Counted from the stretch's first letter, positions 10,795-20,277 are shown. The stretch is DNA of 36,868 nt from Carboxylicivirga sediminis (GCF_018156225.1 NZ_JAGTAR010000048.1:1-36868), one strand, 5' to 3'. Notes: generated by a model not told the origin, from the letters alone. Numbers and translations: made by a program.

Positions 10795-11169
10795 TTAAAA
10801 CGGAAGATCTTCTTCGGGACCTGCCGGAGGTATATCAGCCTCGTTAAAAGATGGAGCTGGAGCGTCTGGCGGCAACGCGGCCTCTTCCTTCTCAATGCGC
10901 CAAGCTTCCAGGTTAGAAAAGTAATTCACTCTGCCATCCTTTTCCCACTTGCGGCCTCTGATATTAAAACTTACTTTAATATTATCACCCACCTGTAATG
11001 GATCCAATAAGTTACATCTATCTTGTGTTAGCTGAAACTTAATAAAATCATTCCAGTCGGAGTTACGCTCATTCACCACCTCGATCACAAACTCACGTTT
11101 TTTAAAGCTGGCACTGATATCTTGCGTGTCTTCTTTTACAATAATGTTTCCTGAAATTTCAAAATTCAT
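10795..11169 (-). CDS. DUF3127 family protein with SSB-like acidic tail
   Basis: The 124-residue product starts MNFEISGNIIVKEDTQDISASFKKREFVIE and continues through FIKFQLTQDRCNLLD, VGDNIKVSFNIRGRKWEKDGRVNYFSNLEAW. This is the pattern of DUF3127, a Bacteroidota family with an OB-fold-like beta-barrel. After about residue 98 comes a proline/acid-rich low-complexity tail ending EEDLPF. That ending closely resembles the C-terminal tip of bacterial single-stranded DNA-binding protein (DDDIPF), which docks repair and replication proteins. No signal peptide, so cytoplasmic. It follows the cyclophilin gene by 11 bp. A role in nucleic-acid metabolism is inference. Confidence 0.85.
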   Translation of the reverse strand: MNFEISGNIIVKEDTQDISASFKKREFVIEVVNERNSDWNDFIKFQLTQDRCNLLDPLQVGDNIKVSFNIRGRKWEKDGRVNYFSNLEAWRIEKEEAALPPDAPAPSFNEADIPPAGPEEDLPF

Positions 11170-11180
11170 TCTATGGGGTT

Positions 11181-11636
11181 CTATTCGTTAACAACAATTT
11201 TAATTATTTCATCACCCTGACGGATGTCGTCAATCACATCCAATCCTTCCACTACCTTGCCAAAACAGGTATGCTGACGATCCAGGTGCTGCGTATTTTC
11301 ACGACCATGACAGATAAAAAACTGAGAGCCACCTGTGTTACGCCCGGCATGAGCCATTGACAATACGCCTCTGTCATGATACTGATTATCACCATCCAGC
11401 TCACAGTCAATACTGTATCCGGGACCTCCAGTACCAGCTCGTCGGCTATTGATATCACGCGAATGAGGACATCCTCCCTGAATCACAAAATCAGGAATCA
11501 CACGATGAAATCTTAATCCATCGTAAAATCCTTCTTTGGCCAGTTTTACAAAGTTATCTACTGTATTAGGGGCATCTTTCTCATAAAACTCAACTTTCAT
11601 TATGCCCTTTTCGGTATGAATTTCTGCTGTTTTCAT
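11181..11636 (-). CDS. Cyclophilin-type peptidyl-prolyl cis-trans isomerase
   Basis: The 151-residue protein carries the cyclophilin core: [15 protein letters not shown] with the catalytic Arg at residue 45, [32 protein letters not shown] (Gln105, Phe106), and [15 protein letters not shown] (His122). There is no signal peptide, so it should act in the cytoplasm as a protein-folding catalyst. Length and motif order match the small bacterial PpiB-type enzymes. It is the first gene of a two-gene unit with DUF3127. Confidence 0.93.
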   Translation of the reverse strand: MKTAEIHTEKGIMKVEFYEKDAPNTVDNFVKLAKEGFYDGLRFHRVIPDFVIQGGCPHSRDINSRRAGTGGPGYSIDCELDGDNQYHDRGVLSMAHAGRNTGGSQFFICHGRENTQHLDRQHTCFGKVVEGLDVIDDIRQGDEIIKIVVNE

Positions 11637-12068
11637 CTGCTTTATTTTTTTACTTTGCTTATAGAATGAGGCTTTGCCGGAACTGCTTAATTATTAAGTT
11701 GCCAAGCACCATGGCTAAACTAACTAATAACTACTTAGCTGATATTTACCGAAGAAATAAACTCGCATTCTTATATCAAGCAAAAGTAGATAAATAGTTG
11801 AAGCATCACAACTGATTTATTTGAATTTGTATCCAAGTTACCTGCAAAGCCCTCTTTTATTTTTAAATCACCTTCTTGTTAAAAAACCATCACTTATTAT
11901 TTGTAATCGCAGTGTTCATTTTCGTACATCACTTTGTTTCAGGATCGGTCAAATATAAAAGACCTCCAAATCCTTAATTCGTTTTATATATCTGGTTTTG
12001 TGCGCTTTGTGCTTCTTGGCACATCGATTGATATACTTCTAGCGTTGTTAAATATTAAATTAATTGTC
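11637..12068 (+). other. Non-coding region between cyclophilin and WMTDL-repeat genes
   Basis: This AT-rich stretch separates two divergent genes and should hold both promoters. No exact TAnnTTTG box is convincing on either strand. The frame of the downstream gene is open back to 11934, but the translated part resembles no signal or domain, so I treat it as leader. Nothing else is seen. Confidence 0.5.
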
Positions 12069-12695
12069 ATGAAAACTACAAACAAACTATTCAGCCTGAA
12101 GTCTATCACAAGTGTATTCGTTGTAACCGTATTAATGTCTCTTAATATCACTGCTCAACCTTTCTTTGATGAAGTACTCGACAACGAAGCTCAATTGACT
12201 GTTGAAGAGTGGATGACCGATTTAAATTCGTTTACTACTGAAGAATATCTGGAAACAGAAGAATGGATGACTGATTTAGATAACTATTTAAATGAAGAGC
12301 CTGAAGTGTTAATGGTAGAAGCCTGGATGACTGACCTGAATTCATTTTCAAGCGATGATTACGATTTAGTGGTTGAGAACTGGATGACAGACATCAATAG
12401 CTACTCAATTGAAGAACCAGAACTATTGGTTGTAGAACAGTGGATGACAGACCTGAACTCATTCACAACCCAGGAAGAAGCTCCTTTATCTGTTGAAATG
12501 TGGATGACTTGCTTAGATGAATTCAATGAAGATTTAGATAGCAACGTTTATGCCAACGCTGAAGAAACACTTGAAGTTGAAGTATGGATGACAGATTTGA
12601 CCGCATTCGGTAAAGTACCAGCCAGCGAAATTAAAGGAATCAAATCGATTGAATTTGACAACACCTGCCCAATTTTGATTGCTCTGAAAAACTAG
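12069..12695 (+). CDS. Secreted acidic protein with seven WMTDL repeats, family not recognised
   Basis: The ATG at 12069 begins a good signal peptide (basic start, hydrophobic SVFVVTVLMSLNITAQ, cleavage likely before PFF near residue 30). The upstream in-frame ATG at 11934 would bury it. The mature part, about 178 residues, is seven copies of a roughly 20-residue unit with the core VExWMTDLNSF. The tryptophans fall at residues 48, 66, 86, 105, 125, 145 and 173, so spacing is 18-20 except the last (28). The linkers are rich in Glu, Asp, Ser and Thr and the protein is strongly acidic. Cys147 (in the sixth repeat, WMTCL) and Cys200 could form a disulfide. It is followed by its own terminator and lies between two adhesin loci. 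I do not recognise a function. Confidence 0.8.
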   Translation: MKTTNKLFSLKSITSVFVVTVLMSLNITAQPFFDEVLDNEAQLTVEEWMTDLNSFTTEEYLETEEWMTDLDNYLNEEPEVLMVEAWMTDLNSFSSDDYDLVVENWMTDINSYSIEEPELLVVEQWMTDLNSFTTQEEAPLSVEMWMTCLDEFNEDLDSNVYANAEETLEVEVWMTDLTAFGKVPASEIKGIKSIEFDNTCPILIALKN

Positions 12696-12724
12696 AGTTT
12701 GTTTCATGACAATTCACATATTTC

Positions 12725-12748
12725 ATGCCGGCGCAAGTCGGCATTTTT
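12725..12748 (+). terminator. Rho-independent terminator of the WMTDL-repeat gene
   Basis: A 6-bp stem ATGCCG/CGGCAT (12725-12730 and 12739-12744) with an 8-base loop is followed by TTTTT on the plus strand. It lies 30 bp past the stop. Confidence 0.75.
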
Positions 12749-12750
12749 TA

Positions 12751-13761
12751 TTAGAAATACCTGATTGACTGAACCGCCTTATCCTCCTTTTTAGTCACCT
12801 TTTTCTTATTAAATCGCCTGTCACGATTCCGCTTAATCAGCTTATCACTATCAAAGGTTAATGATACTTCATGACTACCCACTCCAAAATTAACCTTATC
12901 ACCAACGGCAAAATCATAAGAATAACCAACAGCCAGCGTTTCGGTCACCTGCACATTTAATAATGCAGCCAAGGTATTGTTCAGCCGATAAGAAGCACCT
13001 ATCCAAAACAGGTTTTTATACATCATCTGCATGTTAACATCAAAAGAACTTGTAGCAGAAGGTCGGTATCGCCCAAGCAATGACGGCTTCAAAATCACCT
13101 CCTTACTAACACTAAATGCATATCCTGAAGCAATGTAGGCACTTGTCACCTGCTCCAGAACAACACCACCAGTCTCTTCAAGGCTTAAGCGGCTATTGAG
13201 AATTTTAGGAACAGATACACCAAAATAAAACTGTGGCGAATAAATAAATATACCAGCCCCAAAATTGGGTTTAAAAGCATTATCCAGGTTATTCTGAAAA
13301 CTTGGATCGTTGTCCTCAATCACATCCAAATCCCTTAATCCGACATTGTAATGATTGACCTGTGCACTGATGCCCAGAGATATAAACATCTGATGATTTA
13401 ATCTTAACAGATAACTGTAAGCTGCAGTTAGTTCATTGTGCTGCACCGGACCACTCTGGTAGTGCAGCACACTTGCTCCTACCGATGCCATGCGCTTATT
13501 AAGTGGTGAATGCATATTAATCGCATAGGTTGTTGGCGCATTACGAATACCCATCCACTGCTGACGCGACAGCGCATTAATGCTAAAGGCATTTCGCACC
13601 CCTGCATATGCCGGATTAATCATCAACTGGGAGTTCATATACTGTGAGGATATCAAATCGCTTTGGGCAAACAGGCAACATGGCAGCAATAAGCATGATA
13701 AGAAGACCATACAATGCGTTATCCGGCAATATTTAATTCTACTATTTAGCCACATACACAA
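12751..13761 (-). CDS. PorP/SprF family T9SS membrane protein (last gene of adhesin operon)
   Basis: Up to 336 residues. After the hydrophobic HCMVFLSCLLLPCCLFAQ signal come the family motifs SSQYMNSQLMINPAYAGVRN and SRQQWMGIRNAPTTYAINMHSP. The rest looks like a beta-barrel and ends in HEVSLTF plus a basic tail (KLIKRNRDRRFNKKKVTKK). The start is uncertain: the ATGs at 13761 and 13755 overlap the end of the upstream adhesin gene by 20 and 14 bp, and one at 13710 avoids overlap and starts directly at the signal peptide. The overlap indicates coupled translation with the 301-residue cargo gene, its presumed export client. Confidence 0.9.
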   Translation of the reverse strand: MCMWLNSRIKYCRITHCMVFLSCLLLPCCLFAQSDLISSQYMNSQLMINPAYAGVRNAFSINALSRQQWMGIRNAPTTYAINMHSPLNKRMASVGASVLHYQSGPVQHNELTAAYSYLLRLNHQMFISLGISAQVNHYNVGLRDLDVIEDNDPSFQNNLDNAFKPNFGAGIFIYSPQFYFGVSVPKILNSRLSLEETGGVVLEQVTSAYIASGYAFSVSKEVILKPSLLGRYRPSATSSFDVNMQMMYKNLFWIGASYRLNNTLAALLNVQVTETLAVGYSYDFAVGDKVNFGVGSHEVSLTFDSDKLIKRNRDRRFNKKKVTKKEDKAVQSIRYF

Positions 13762-14647
13762 AACCGGTTATCTTTTTATCAACACCCTCAACAGCTATTA
13801 TATAATAATAGGTGCCGGCCGGAACCAATTGCCCCTTTTTAGAGCCCTTATTGGCTATCCCATTCCAATCATTCTGATAAGAAGTATTCTCATAAACAAT
13901 ACCACCCCATGAGTCGACAACAGTAATACTAATGCCCTGGTAAGTTGAGAAATCTGGAATATAAAAGGTATCATTTAATCCATCCCCATTGGGTGAGAAG
14001 CCCTCTGGAATATAAAAGTCGATATCGCCCCCATGCTGAACGTAGAAAATTATACGGGCCTGACTGCAGTCATTATCAACATCGCATATCACATAATCGA
14101 GTGAATCTTTTCCAACAAAACGCCGCTCAAACTCAACCTCCAGCATATTATCACTATTAAGAAAATAGGTTCCCTGATACAGTTCACCCAAAATAGTGAC
14201 AGTAATTGGCTCATCCCCTTCGATGATATCGTTGCCCATAAAATCAACCACAACAGAGTTGCCATGCAGGTAGGTTACTGTATCATTGATAGCTTCAGGC
14301 TGAAAATCAACATCCTCAATTTCAACAAAAACCGTTGCCTCATCACAATTGCCATCTGTATTACAAACTTTATAAATAAAATCATCACTGCCCACAAACG
14401 AGCGGTTAGGAATGAACGTTATCGTATTATCTGCTTCTACAACAGCTGTTCCGTGCTCAGCTTCCACAACTATAGTCAGGCTACTCACACCTTTCTCCAG
14501 GCCGAAATCATTGTTTAAAACGGGAATATTTACAGCGCTATTTTCAAATCCCTTGATTTTATCATCATTGGCATATACAATATCCTGCCCTTTCGATTGA
14601 AAGCAGATGATAAAAAGGAATATAAATATGATTGAGCATGTGCGCAT
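13742..14647 (-). CDS. Short Big_9-type surface protein with type B T9SS C-terminal domain
   Basis: This 301-residue protein has a signal peptide (MRTCSIIFIFLFIICFQSKG). Two cadherin-like/Big_9 repeats follow, about residues 25-110 (ending ITFIPNRSFVGSDDFIYKV) and 112-205 (ending FVGKDSLDYVICD). A canonical type B sorting domain occupies about 213-301, with PEGFSPNGDGLNDTFYIPDF, SWGGIVYE, DWNGIA and VPAGTYYYIIAV. It looks like a miniature of the giant adhesin at the left edge. It should be exported by the T9SS and surface-attached. Its gene is sandwiched between two PorP/SprF genes and overlaps the downstream one. Confidence 0.9.
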   Translation of the reverse strand: MRTCSIIFIFLFIICFQSKGQDIVYANDDKIKGFENSAVNIPVLNNDFGLEKGVSSLTIVVEAEHGTAVVEADNTITFIPNRSFVGSDDFIYKVCNTDGNCDEATVFVEIEDVDFQPEAINDTVTYLHGNSVVVDFMGNDIIEGDEPITVTILGELYQGTYFLNSDNMLEVEFERRFVGKDSLDYVICDVDNDCSQARIIFYVQHGGDIDFYIPEGFSPNGDGLNDTFYIPDFSTYQGISITVVDSWGGIVYENTSYQNDWNGIANKGSKKGQLVPAGTYYYIIAVEGVDKKITGFVYVAK

Positions 14648-14725
14648 GAAGCTTTATTCTAGGATTCTCAGTCATCAAAAATAGCATTATTACACCTTTA
14701 TCCAATAAAAATTGCCGGGAGACCT

Positions 14726-15736
14726 CTATAGTTTTAGGCGCTTAATGGCCTTATTTCGCTTATTGCGATTACGTTCGGAACAAGGAATTGAACCTTTCGA
14801 CTTATCCTTGCAAATACGGTACTTACAAATAAGTTGGTAGGCACTTCCATAATCTAATTGCGCACCGGTGAGTCCTACCTGGTATTCAAGTCCAACCAGA
14901 AAATTGTTAATTTGAACACCTGCGGTTGTTCCTAAACCCAGGCTTTTGCCAAAATTATGATCCATTGTACGACGATAGCTTACTAATCCCCATAACGATA
15001 AGTTAGGATCAGGTGTTGGAAAGAAGCCTTTCACACTCATATCCAATTTGCTATCCACCAACATATTCCGCCGATACATAACAAGCGGTTCCAGGAAGAT
15101 ATCGCGGTCGGCCACTTTAAATGTCGTGCCAGCATGAATATGAATATCTGAAGTTAAAGCGGGTTCATTCTCATTGAGGTACATTGGATTGTTTTGAGGC
15201 AGAATGTTGGTCACTGAAAATCCCGCATGATAATCGTTGTATTTAAACAATATACCGGCATTGGCATTAAACCCCCATCCACTCTCATTAGCACCCGTAA
15301 TACTAGGATCGAGCAATGCCCCATCAGTTAAATCAGTCTGATTAACAGAGCTTTGTTCAGCATTAAAAGACATTCCAAAGGTCATGGATGCAGTCCGTTT
15401 GCGCTTTTTGGTAAACATTACCTCGTAGGAGAGAGATGTTTGAATACCCATCTCTGAATAAAAACCATTTCTGTCGTTATAGAAATATGTACCCAGGCCA
15501 AGACTTTCGGTAAGGGGCCCCTGATAACTTACGACTTGAGTGGTGGGTGCCTGCTCCATCCCGAACCACTGCTTCTGATAATAACCACTAAACTCGTAGC
15601 AGCCTTTATAAAACCCAGCTCCTGCTGGATTCATCAGGTACAAGTCATACAGGTACTGGTTAGTTATATAGTACTTTTGTGCCTGACACACCAAACAAGC
15701 CAAACAAACACCTATTATCAGCAAATACTTCTTCAT
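14726..15736 (-). CDS. PorP/SprF family T9SS membrane protein (partner of IgGFc-domain adhesin)
   Basis: The 336-residue product has a signal peptide (MKKYLLIIGVCLACLVCQAQ). The family pattern is present in a divergent form: NQYLYDLYLMNPAGAGFYKG, YQKQWFGMEQAPTTQVVSYQ and LGLGTYFYNDRNG. A beta-strand-rich barrel follows, and the C-terminus is basic (NRNKRNKAIKRLKL). It starts 8 bp after the 1510-residue adhesin stop, so the two are co-transcribed and very likely act together in export. Confidence 0.9.
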   Translation of the reverse strand: MKKYLLIIGVCLACLVCQAQKYYITNQYLYDLYLMNPAGAGFYKGCYEFSGYYQKQWFGMEQAPTTQVVSYQGPLTESLGLGTYFYNDRNGFYSEMGIQTSLSYEVMFTKKRKRTASMTFGMSFNAEQSSVNQTDLTDGALLDPSITGANESGWGFNANAGILFKYNDYHAGFSVTNILPQNNPMYLNENEPALTSDIHIHAGTTFKVADRDIFLEPLVMYRRNMLVDSKLDMSVKGFFPTPDPNLSLWGLVSYRRTMDHNFGKSLGLGTTAGVQINNFLVGLEYQVGLTGAQLDYGSAYQLICKYRICKDKSKGSIPCSERNRNKRNKAIKRLKL

Positions 15737-15744
15737 CGTTCAAT

Positions 15745-18700
15745 CTACCTCTTTAGCGTAATGTGTCCTTTTAGCATTTTTTGCAACGGTAAAACCTCAA
15801 TAACATACCAATAAGCATCTGATGGCACCGGCTTACCCAGATATTCTCCATTCCACCCAGGTTCTGAGGCTTTGTATTCAATGAGCAGTTTACCAAAACG
15901 ATCGTATATTTTGATGATGGAATCCGGGAATTTCTCCATCCCTTTTATTTCCCAACGGTCATTTATACCATCATTGTTAGGAGTTACAAAATTCGGCACT
16001 TCTATATCTACAATTGAATTAAGCACAACCGTGTCTACAGCCATACAGGTATTGACATCCTGCACCTGAACGATGTATGTGCCATTTTCCAACTTCTTAA
16101 ATACATTCTCTTCCTGCCAGTCGTCATCATTCAGAGCATAAACATACGGCGCTGTTCCTCCTTCTGCCAACACCCCTATCTGACCATATATCAATGTGTC
16201 TAATGTCGCTATAACAGGTGTTTCATGAAAAACGACAGTGGTGGTATCCTGCAACCAGAAACAACCATCCAACACGCGCACCCAGTATTGACCGGGCTCT
16301 TTTACTGTGTAGGTTGGTAATCGACTATCATCAAACCACCGATAATCAAAATAATCATAACCAGCCTCAAGCAATAATGAATCGCCATTACAAACAGCTG
16401 TATCAGGGCACAACTCATAATCGGGTGCAGGCAACGCATGAACCATTTTGGTATCGAAGCCCCAACAATCATTGGCATCCCTCACTTTCACCACGTTAAC
16501 GGTGTCTGAGAAATTAGCATATGAAAATCGGCCAACATCCCCATTGTGCCACTCGTAAAACTCAAAACCAGCCGTTGCCTCAAGCGGAATAATATCAACC
16601 GGACAAATCGCTGTATCTGCACCAATACTCACCTGAGGTATGGGGTGCCAGATTACTCTGGCTGTAGCAGTTCCTACACATCCTTTGGGCGTTTCGGCAC
16701 GTAAAGTGTAAGTCCCTTTAGTTACTGTAATGCTAGGCGTTGAGGCACCGTTTGACCAGCGATAATTTGTTAAACCTGCAGGAGCTGATAAAGTACCTGA
16801 TACTCCGGAACATTCAGTAGCATCTGCTACGGTGAAAACGGGAACTGGATTAACCGTAACTGGTACATCATCAGTTGCCATACATCCATAGATATTAGCA
16901 ACTTCCACCTGATAAGTATTACTGCTGGTTACAAGCAGAAAAGGCATATTAAGGTTACCATCGCCATTCCAGCGATAGGAGGTAAAAGAAGGATCTGTTT
17001 CTAAGGTAATCGTATCGCCTTCACACATTTCACGTGCCGGGCCTAGTTCAATCTGAGGCACCGGCAAGGTTTTGACAGCTACTGTATCTGCATTTATACA
17101 GCCGTTCTCATCTTCAACAACCAATCTGTATGAACCGGCGATATTTGTTACCCATGCATCATTGGCTATTAAATGTGCATCACTGGCTGTATTTATTTTA
17201 TACCAATCGTATGAGCGAGCAGTGTTAACAGGATTTTCAAGGACTGCATCTTCATTGGCACAAGTCTCCTCGATAGGAGCTATACCAATATCGGTTACCG
17301 GAAATGCACCAACCGACACCGCATCAGTTGCCGCACAACCATACTCATCATATGCAGTTACGGAATAAGTGCCGGGGCCATCAACCACCAATTGTGCAGT
17401 GCCCCAGTTGGTATAACGGCGAGGAGATGTATTCCATTCCAGGTAGGCAAATGCGCCATCGGTGCTTACAAAGTTATCAATGTTAATTACCTGTGTCGCA
17501 TTGGGGCAAATACTTCCCGGATCTGCCAAAGCAACAGTTGGCTTAGCATGCTCTGTCACCGTCACCTCATTGGTCTTTGTACAACCACCAATCGTTGCGT
17601 TCACTCGGTAAACACCAGGGCTCATAGTTTGTATTTGGGCGGTAGTTAATGTTGGTTGTAAAACATTGTCTTTATACCACTCATAGTTATCATACCCATC
17701 TGTTACCGTAATCGTAATTTCTTCACCTGAGCATAAATTTTGGCTTAATCCTAATTGAGGATCAGGTGCATCAACGAATGCTACTTCCACATCATCGGCC
17801 ACGGCACAGCCATCTTTGTCAATGGCGGTTACGTAGTATCTACCATTATCTGCAGGACTGGCCGGACTAATCTCGTAGGCCCATTCAGGCGTAGGAGTTT
17901 CTAAATCAGTAATGGCTCCAACGCCATCCTGCTGAAAACGCCATTCAAAATTCGAATAATCGCTCCCCTGCTCAATGGTGAGAGTAATTCCCGCACATTC
18001 CTGCCTGTCGGGTCCTAAATCAAAAGGTGCTGGTGGTAAAAAGTCGAAATTAAACTCATCACGGGACATACACCCGTATTGGTCAGTGATTTCCAACCAG
18101 TAGTCACCCGCCACATTCACATCCAGACTTGCACTTGTTGAATTATCGGACCACAAATATGAATAACCCGCACCTGTAAGAGGAGCTGCAATAGAAGTTG
18201 TGGCAGCAATACAGCCTAACTGATCTCCAACAGTAAAGTTGGGCAGAGTATGAACAGTGACGTCAAAACTTTCAGTAACCGGACAGCCTTCAGCTCCCCA
18301 TACCGTCAATGTATACCTTCCAGAAACGCTTGGCTCTATATAGTTTTGTGTTTCATCCACATTCAACACCTCGCCATTCAAGCGCCATTCAAAGCGTTCA
18401 ATATTAGCATCATCTGCCACTATTCTTTCTCCCTGGCATAGTGTAGTTGTATTCAATACTATGACCGGAAGTGTATGCGTTGATACTTGTTTACGATCGG
18501 TGTTGGAACAATTAAATCCATCGGTTACCGTTAACCAAACCTCTTTTGTTTCACCTTCTGCCAAAACAACAGAAGTTGAATGTCCATTAGAGCCATCGAA
18601 CCACTCATAGGTGCCCAAGCCATTTGGCACTTCAAAGGTGATGGTTTCATCAGGACAAACCACTGTATCTGGTCCCAAATCAAATTCGGGCAACAAAAAT

Positions 18701-20277
18701 TCCACTTCTATACTATCTGTTTGCAAACAACCACCAAAATTAACCTCAGCTGTAACCCAATAGGTTCCTGACTGGCTGACCGATAAAGTGGGTGAAGTAG
18801 ATAATACAGCATCACCTGTATGTTCAGAAAACCAGTTATAACTCCTCATAGGCTCTGTGGTGCTCAATACGATCTGATTACCCTGACATTCCTGTGTTGG
18901 TCCTTCAACCCTTAACTGACCAAAAGACGAAAAATAGCCATAACTTACACTTCCCTGGTTTTCATCAAGGATGCTCATGTGGAATAATCCGTTTGAGTTT
19001 TCGATAGTATGCGGCGCTCCTGTTGTTATATCTAATTGAATAATGCCACTATACCAGGTATCTTCGGCTGCTCCTTCATCGGTTCCTTCTACCTTTATCC
19101 AATTCACACTTTCTAGATCATTGAGCACATTACCATCCTGATCTTTAAGGGTAAATGAGTTAAGATTCTTTTGCTGAGTCAGTAACTGTACCCAAAACTC
19201 AAGCGTAAATGTGCGTACAAAACTAACCGTCTTCGATCCTGTACAGTTGGTACTTGGCAACACAGCACTCCCCATTTCGTTACCACTCCTGTTCCACAAA
19301 CTGGCCAACTGGTAGGCATAAACAGGTTTATCTGCATCAATAAATAAGGCATTACCTTCAATATCTAAATCAAGTTGCTCCCCCTTGTTTAAAAGCTTTA
19401 CCAAGCGTTGCGACTGATAGATAAGGGTAATATATGTATCGTCCTGTGTTGCCAGAACATACACTTTATTGATTGTACGGTTATCAGGATTAGTATTAAC
19501 AGCAATATAATTAGTTCCTATTATTGCAGTAGGTATAAGCTGATCGCCAATTAAATCATAGGGACCAAAACCTGGACCTTGCCACACACTATCATCACTA
19601 ATGGTAACTGCAATCTTTTTATCTGCACTGATGTAGGTACCTGCCAACGACGAGGCCGGCGACCAGTCATTTTGATTTTCGATACAGTAAGTTTGCCCCC
19701 TGTTTAATGTAATTGTATAGGGTACATTGGCTGCATGTCCTACAACTGCTTCAGTTGGAATAATTGTAACAGTGGTATTATCTTCGGTTGCCACAATATC
19801 CACTTTTTCATCCGCAATCTGGTTGTGTGGTTTGTTGCGATAGGTATTTTGAGAAGGGACAAAAAATTCGATTCCTAAGGCATTATGACCTTTTAGAGTA
19901 AACTTATCGGGATTAACACCATTAGCCACTTCATAATAGGCAGTTATATCAGCATCTGACGTTATTAATATGCCTTTATTATTCACCCGGTCTGAAGGAT
20001 GATTTTCAACAACATCTTTATCTAAATCAATGCGCTCCTGGGTATTTGCTCTTACTCTGATATTCTGAATAACTCTACCCCCATCGGCAGGCATGCTAAC
20101 AGTTACATTGGCATCTGTATTTAAAGCCGTAATCCTGAACACTATTGGCTCATCACCATGTTCATAAGTTACATCAGGAGCCACAAACCAAAACTCTTTT
20201 CCTACTTGCGCACCAGCGTTATTAAGAAGAAAAAACAATGTGAGAAAGACAAATAAGCTTTTCTGCATGGTCATCAA
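15745..20277 (-). CDS. Large surface protein: IgGFc-binding N-terminal domain, Ig-like repeats, type B T9SS domain
   Basis: The 1510-residue protein begins with a signal peptide (MQKSLFVFLTLFFLLNNAGAQ; ATGs at residues 1, 2 and 4 are all possible). Residues ~25-440 resemble the IgGFc-binding/FcGBP-like N-terminal domain: GKEFWFVAPD, NKGILITSDADITAYYEV, FFVPSQNTYRN, VYAYQLASLWNRSGNEMGSA. About eleven short Ig/PKD-like repeats follow (GxYxVTAxDxxGCxxxDxVxV with WY or W-tryptophan cores), many with one Cys per half, as in SprB-like cell-surface proteins. The last ~85 residues are a canonical type B sorting domain: NFVTPNNDGINDRWEIKGME, IYDRFGKLL, GWNGEYLGKPVPSDAYWYVIEV. It is the first gene of a four-gene operon. 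An adhesin or matrix protein is the likely role; the ligand is unknown. Confidence 0.9.
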   Translation of the reverse strand: MMTMQKSLFVFLTLFFLLNNAGAQVGKEFWFVAPDVTYEHGDEPIVFRITALNTDANVTVSMPADGGRVIQNIRVRANTQERIDLDKDVVENHPSDRVNNKGILITSDADITAYYEVANGVNPDKFTLKGHNALGIEFFVPSQNTYRNKPHNQIADEKVDIVATEDNTTVTIIPTEAVVGHAANVPYTITLNRGQTYCIENQNDWSPASSLAGTYISADKKIAVTISDDSVWQGPGFGPYDLIGDQLIPTAIIGTNYIAVNTNPDNRTINKVYVLATQDDTYITLIYQSQRLVKLLNKGEQLDLDIEGNALFIDADKPVYAYQLASLWNRSGNEMGSAVLPSTNCTGSKTVSFVRTFTLEFWVQLLTQQKNLNSFTLKDQDGNVLNDLESVNWIKVEGTDEGAAEDTWYSGIIQLDITTGAPHTIENSNGLFHMSILDENQGSVSYGYFSSFGQLRVEGPTQECQGNQIVLSTTEPMRSYNWFSEHTGDAVLSTSPTLSVSQSGTYWVTAEVNFGGCLQTDSIEVEFLLPEFDLGPDTVVCPDETITFEVPNGLGTYEWFDGSNGHSTSVVLAEGETKEVWLTVTDGFNCSNTDRKQVSTHTLPVIVLNTTTLCQGERIVADDANIERFEWRLNGEVLNVDETQNYIEPSVSGRYTLTVWGAEGCPVTESFDVTVHTLPNFTVGDQLGCIAATTSIAAPLTGAGYSYLWSDNSTSASLDVNVAGDYWLEITDQYGCMSRDEFNFDFLPPAPFDLGPDRQECAGITLTIEQGSDYSNFEWRFQQDGVGAITDLETPTPEWAYEISPASPADNGRYYVTAIDKDGCAVADDVEVAFVDAPDPQLGLSQNLCSGEEITITVTDGYDNYEWYKDNVLQPTLTTAQIQTMSPGVYRVNATIGGCTKTNEVTVTEHAKPTVALADPGSICPNATQVINIDNFVSTDGAFAYLEWNTSPRRYTNWGTAQLVVDGPGTYSVTAYDEYGCAATDAVSVGAFPVTDIGIAPIEETCANEDAVLENPVNTARSYDWYKINTASDAHLIANDAWVTNIAGSYRLVVEDENGCINADTVAVKTLPVPQIELGPAREMCEGDTITLETDPSFTSYRWNGDGNLNMPFLLVTSSNTYQVEVANIYGCMATDDVPVTVNPVPVFTVADATECSGVSGTLSAPAGLTNYRWSNGASTPSITVTKGTYTLRAETPKGCVGTATARVIWHPIPQVSIGADTAICPVDIIPLEATAGFEFYEWHNGDVGRFSYANFSDTVNVVKVRDANDCWGFDTKMVHALPAPDYELCPDTAVCNGDSLLLEAGYDYFDYRWFDDSRLPTYTVKEPGQYWVRVLDGCFWLQDTTTVVFHETPVIATLDTLIYGQIGVLAEGGTAPYVYALNDDDWQEENVFKKLENGTYIVQVQDVNTCMAVDTVVLNSIVDIEVPNFVTPNNDGINDRWEIKGMEKFPDSIIKIYDRFGKLLIEYKASEPGWNGEYLGKPVPSDAYWYVIEVLPLQKMLKGHITLKR

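Noticed and set aside
11934-12068. 45-residue extension of the WMTDL-repeat protein
   Set aside because: It would place the signal peptide in the interior; the ATG at 12069 gives a normal exported protein.
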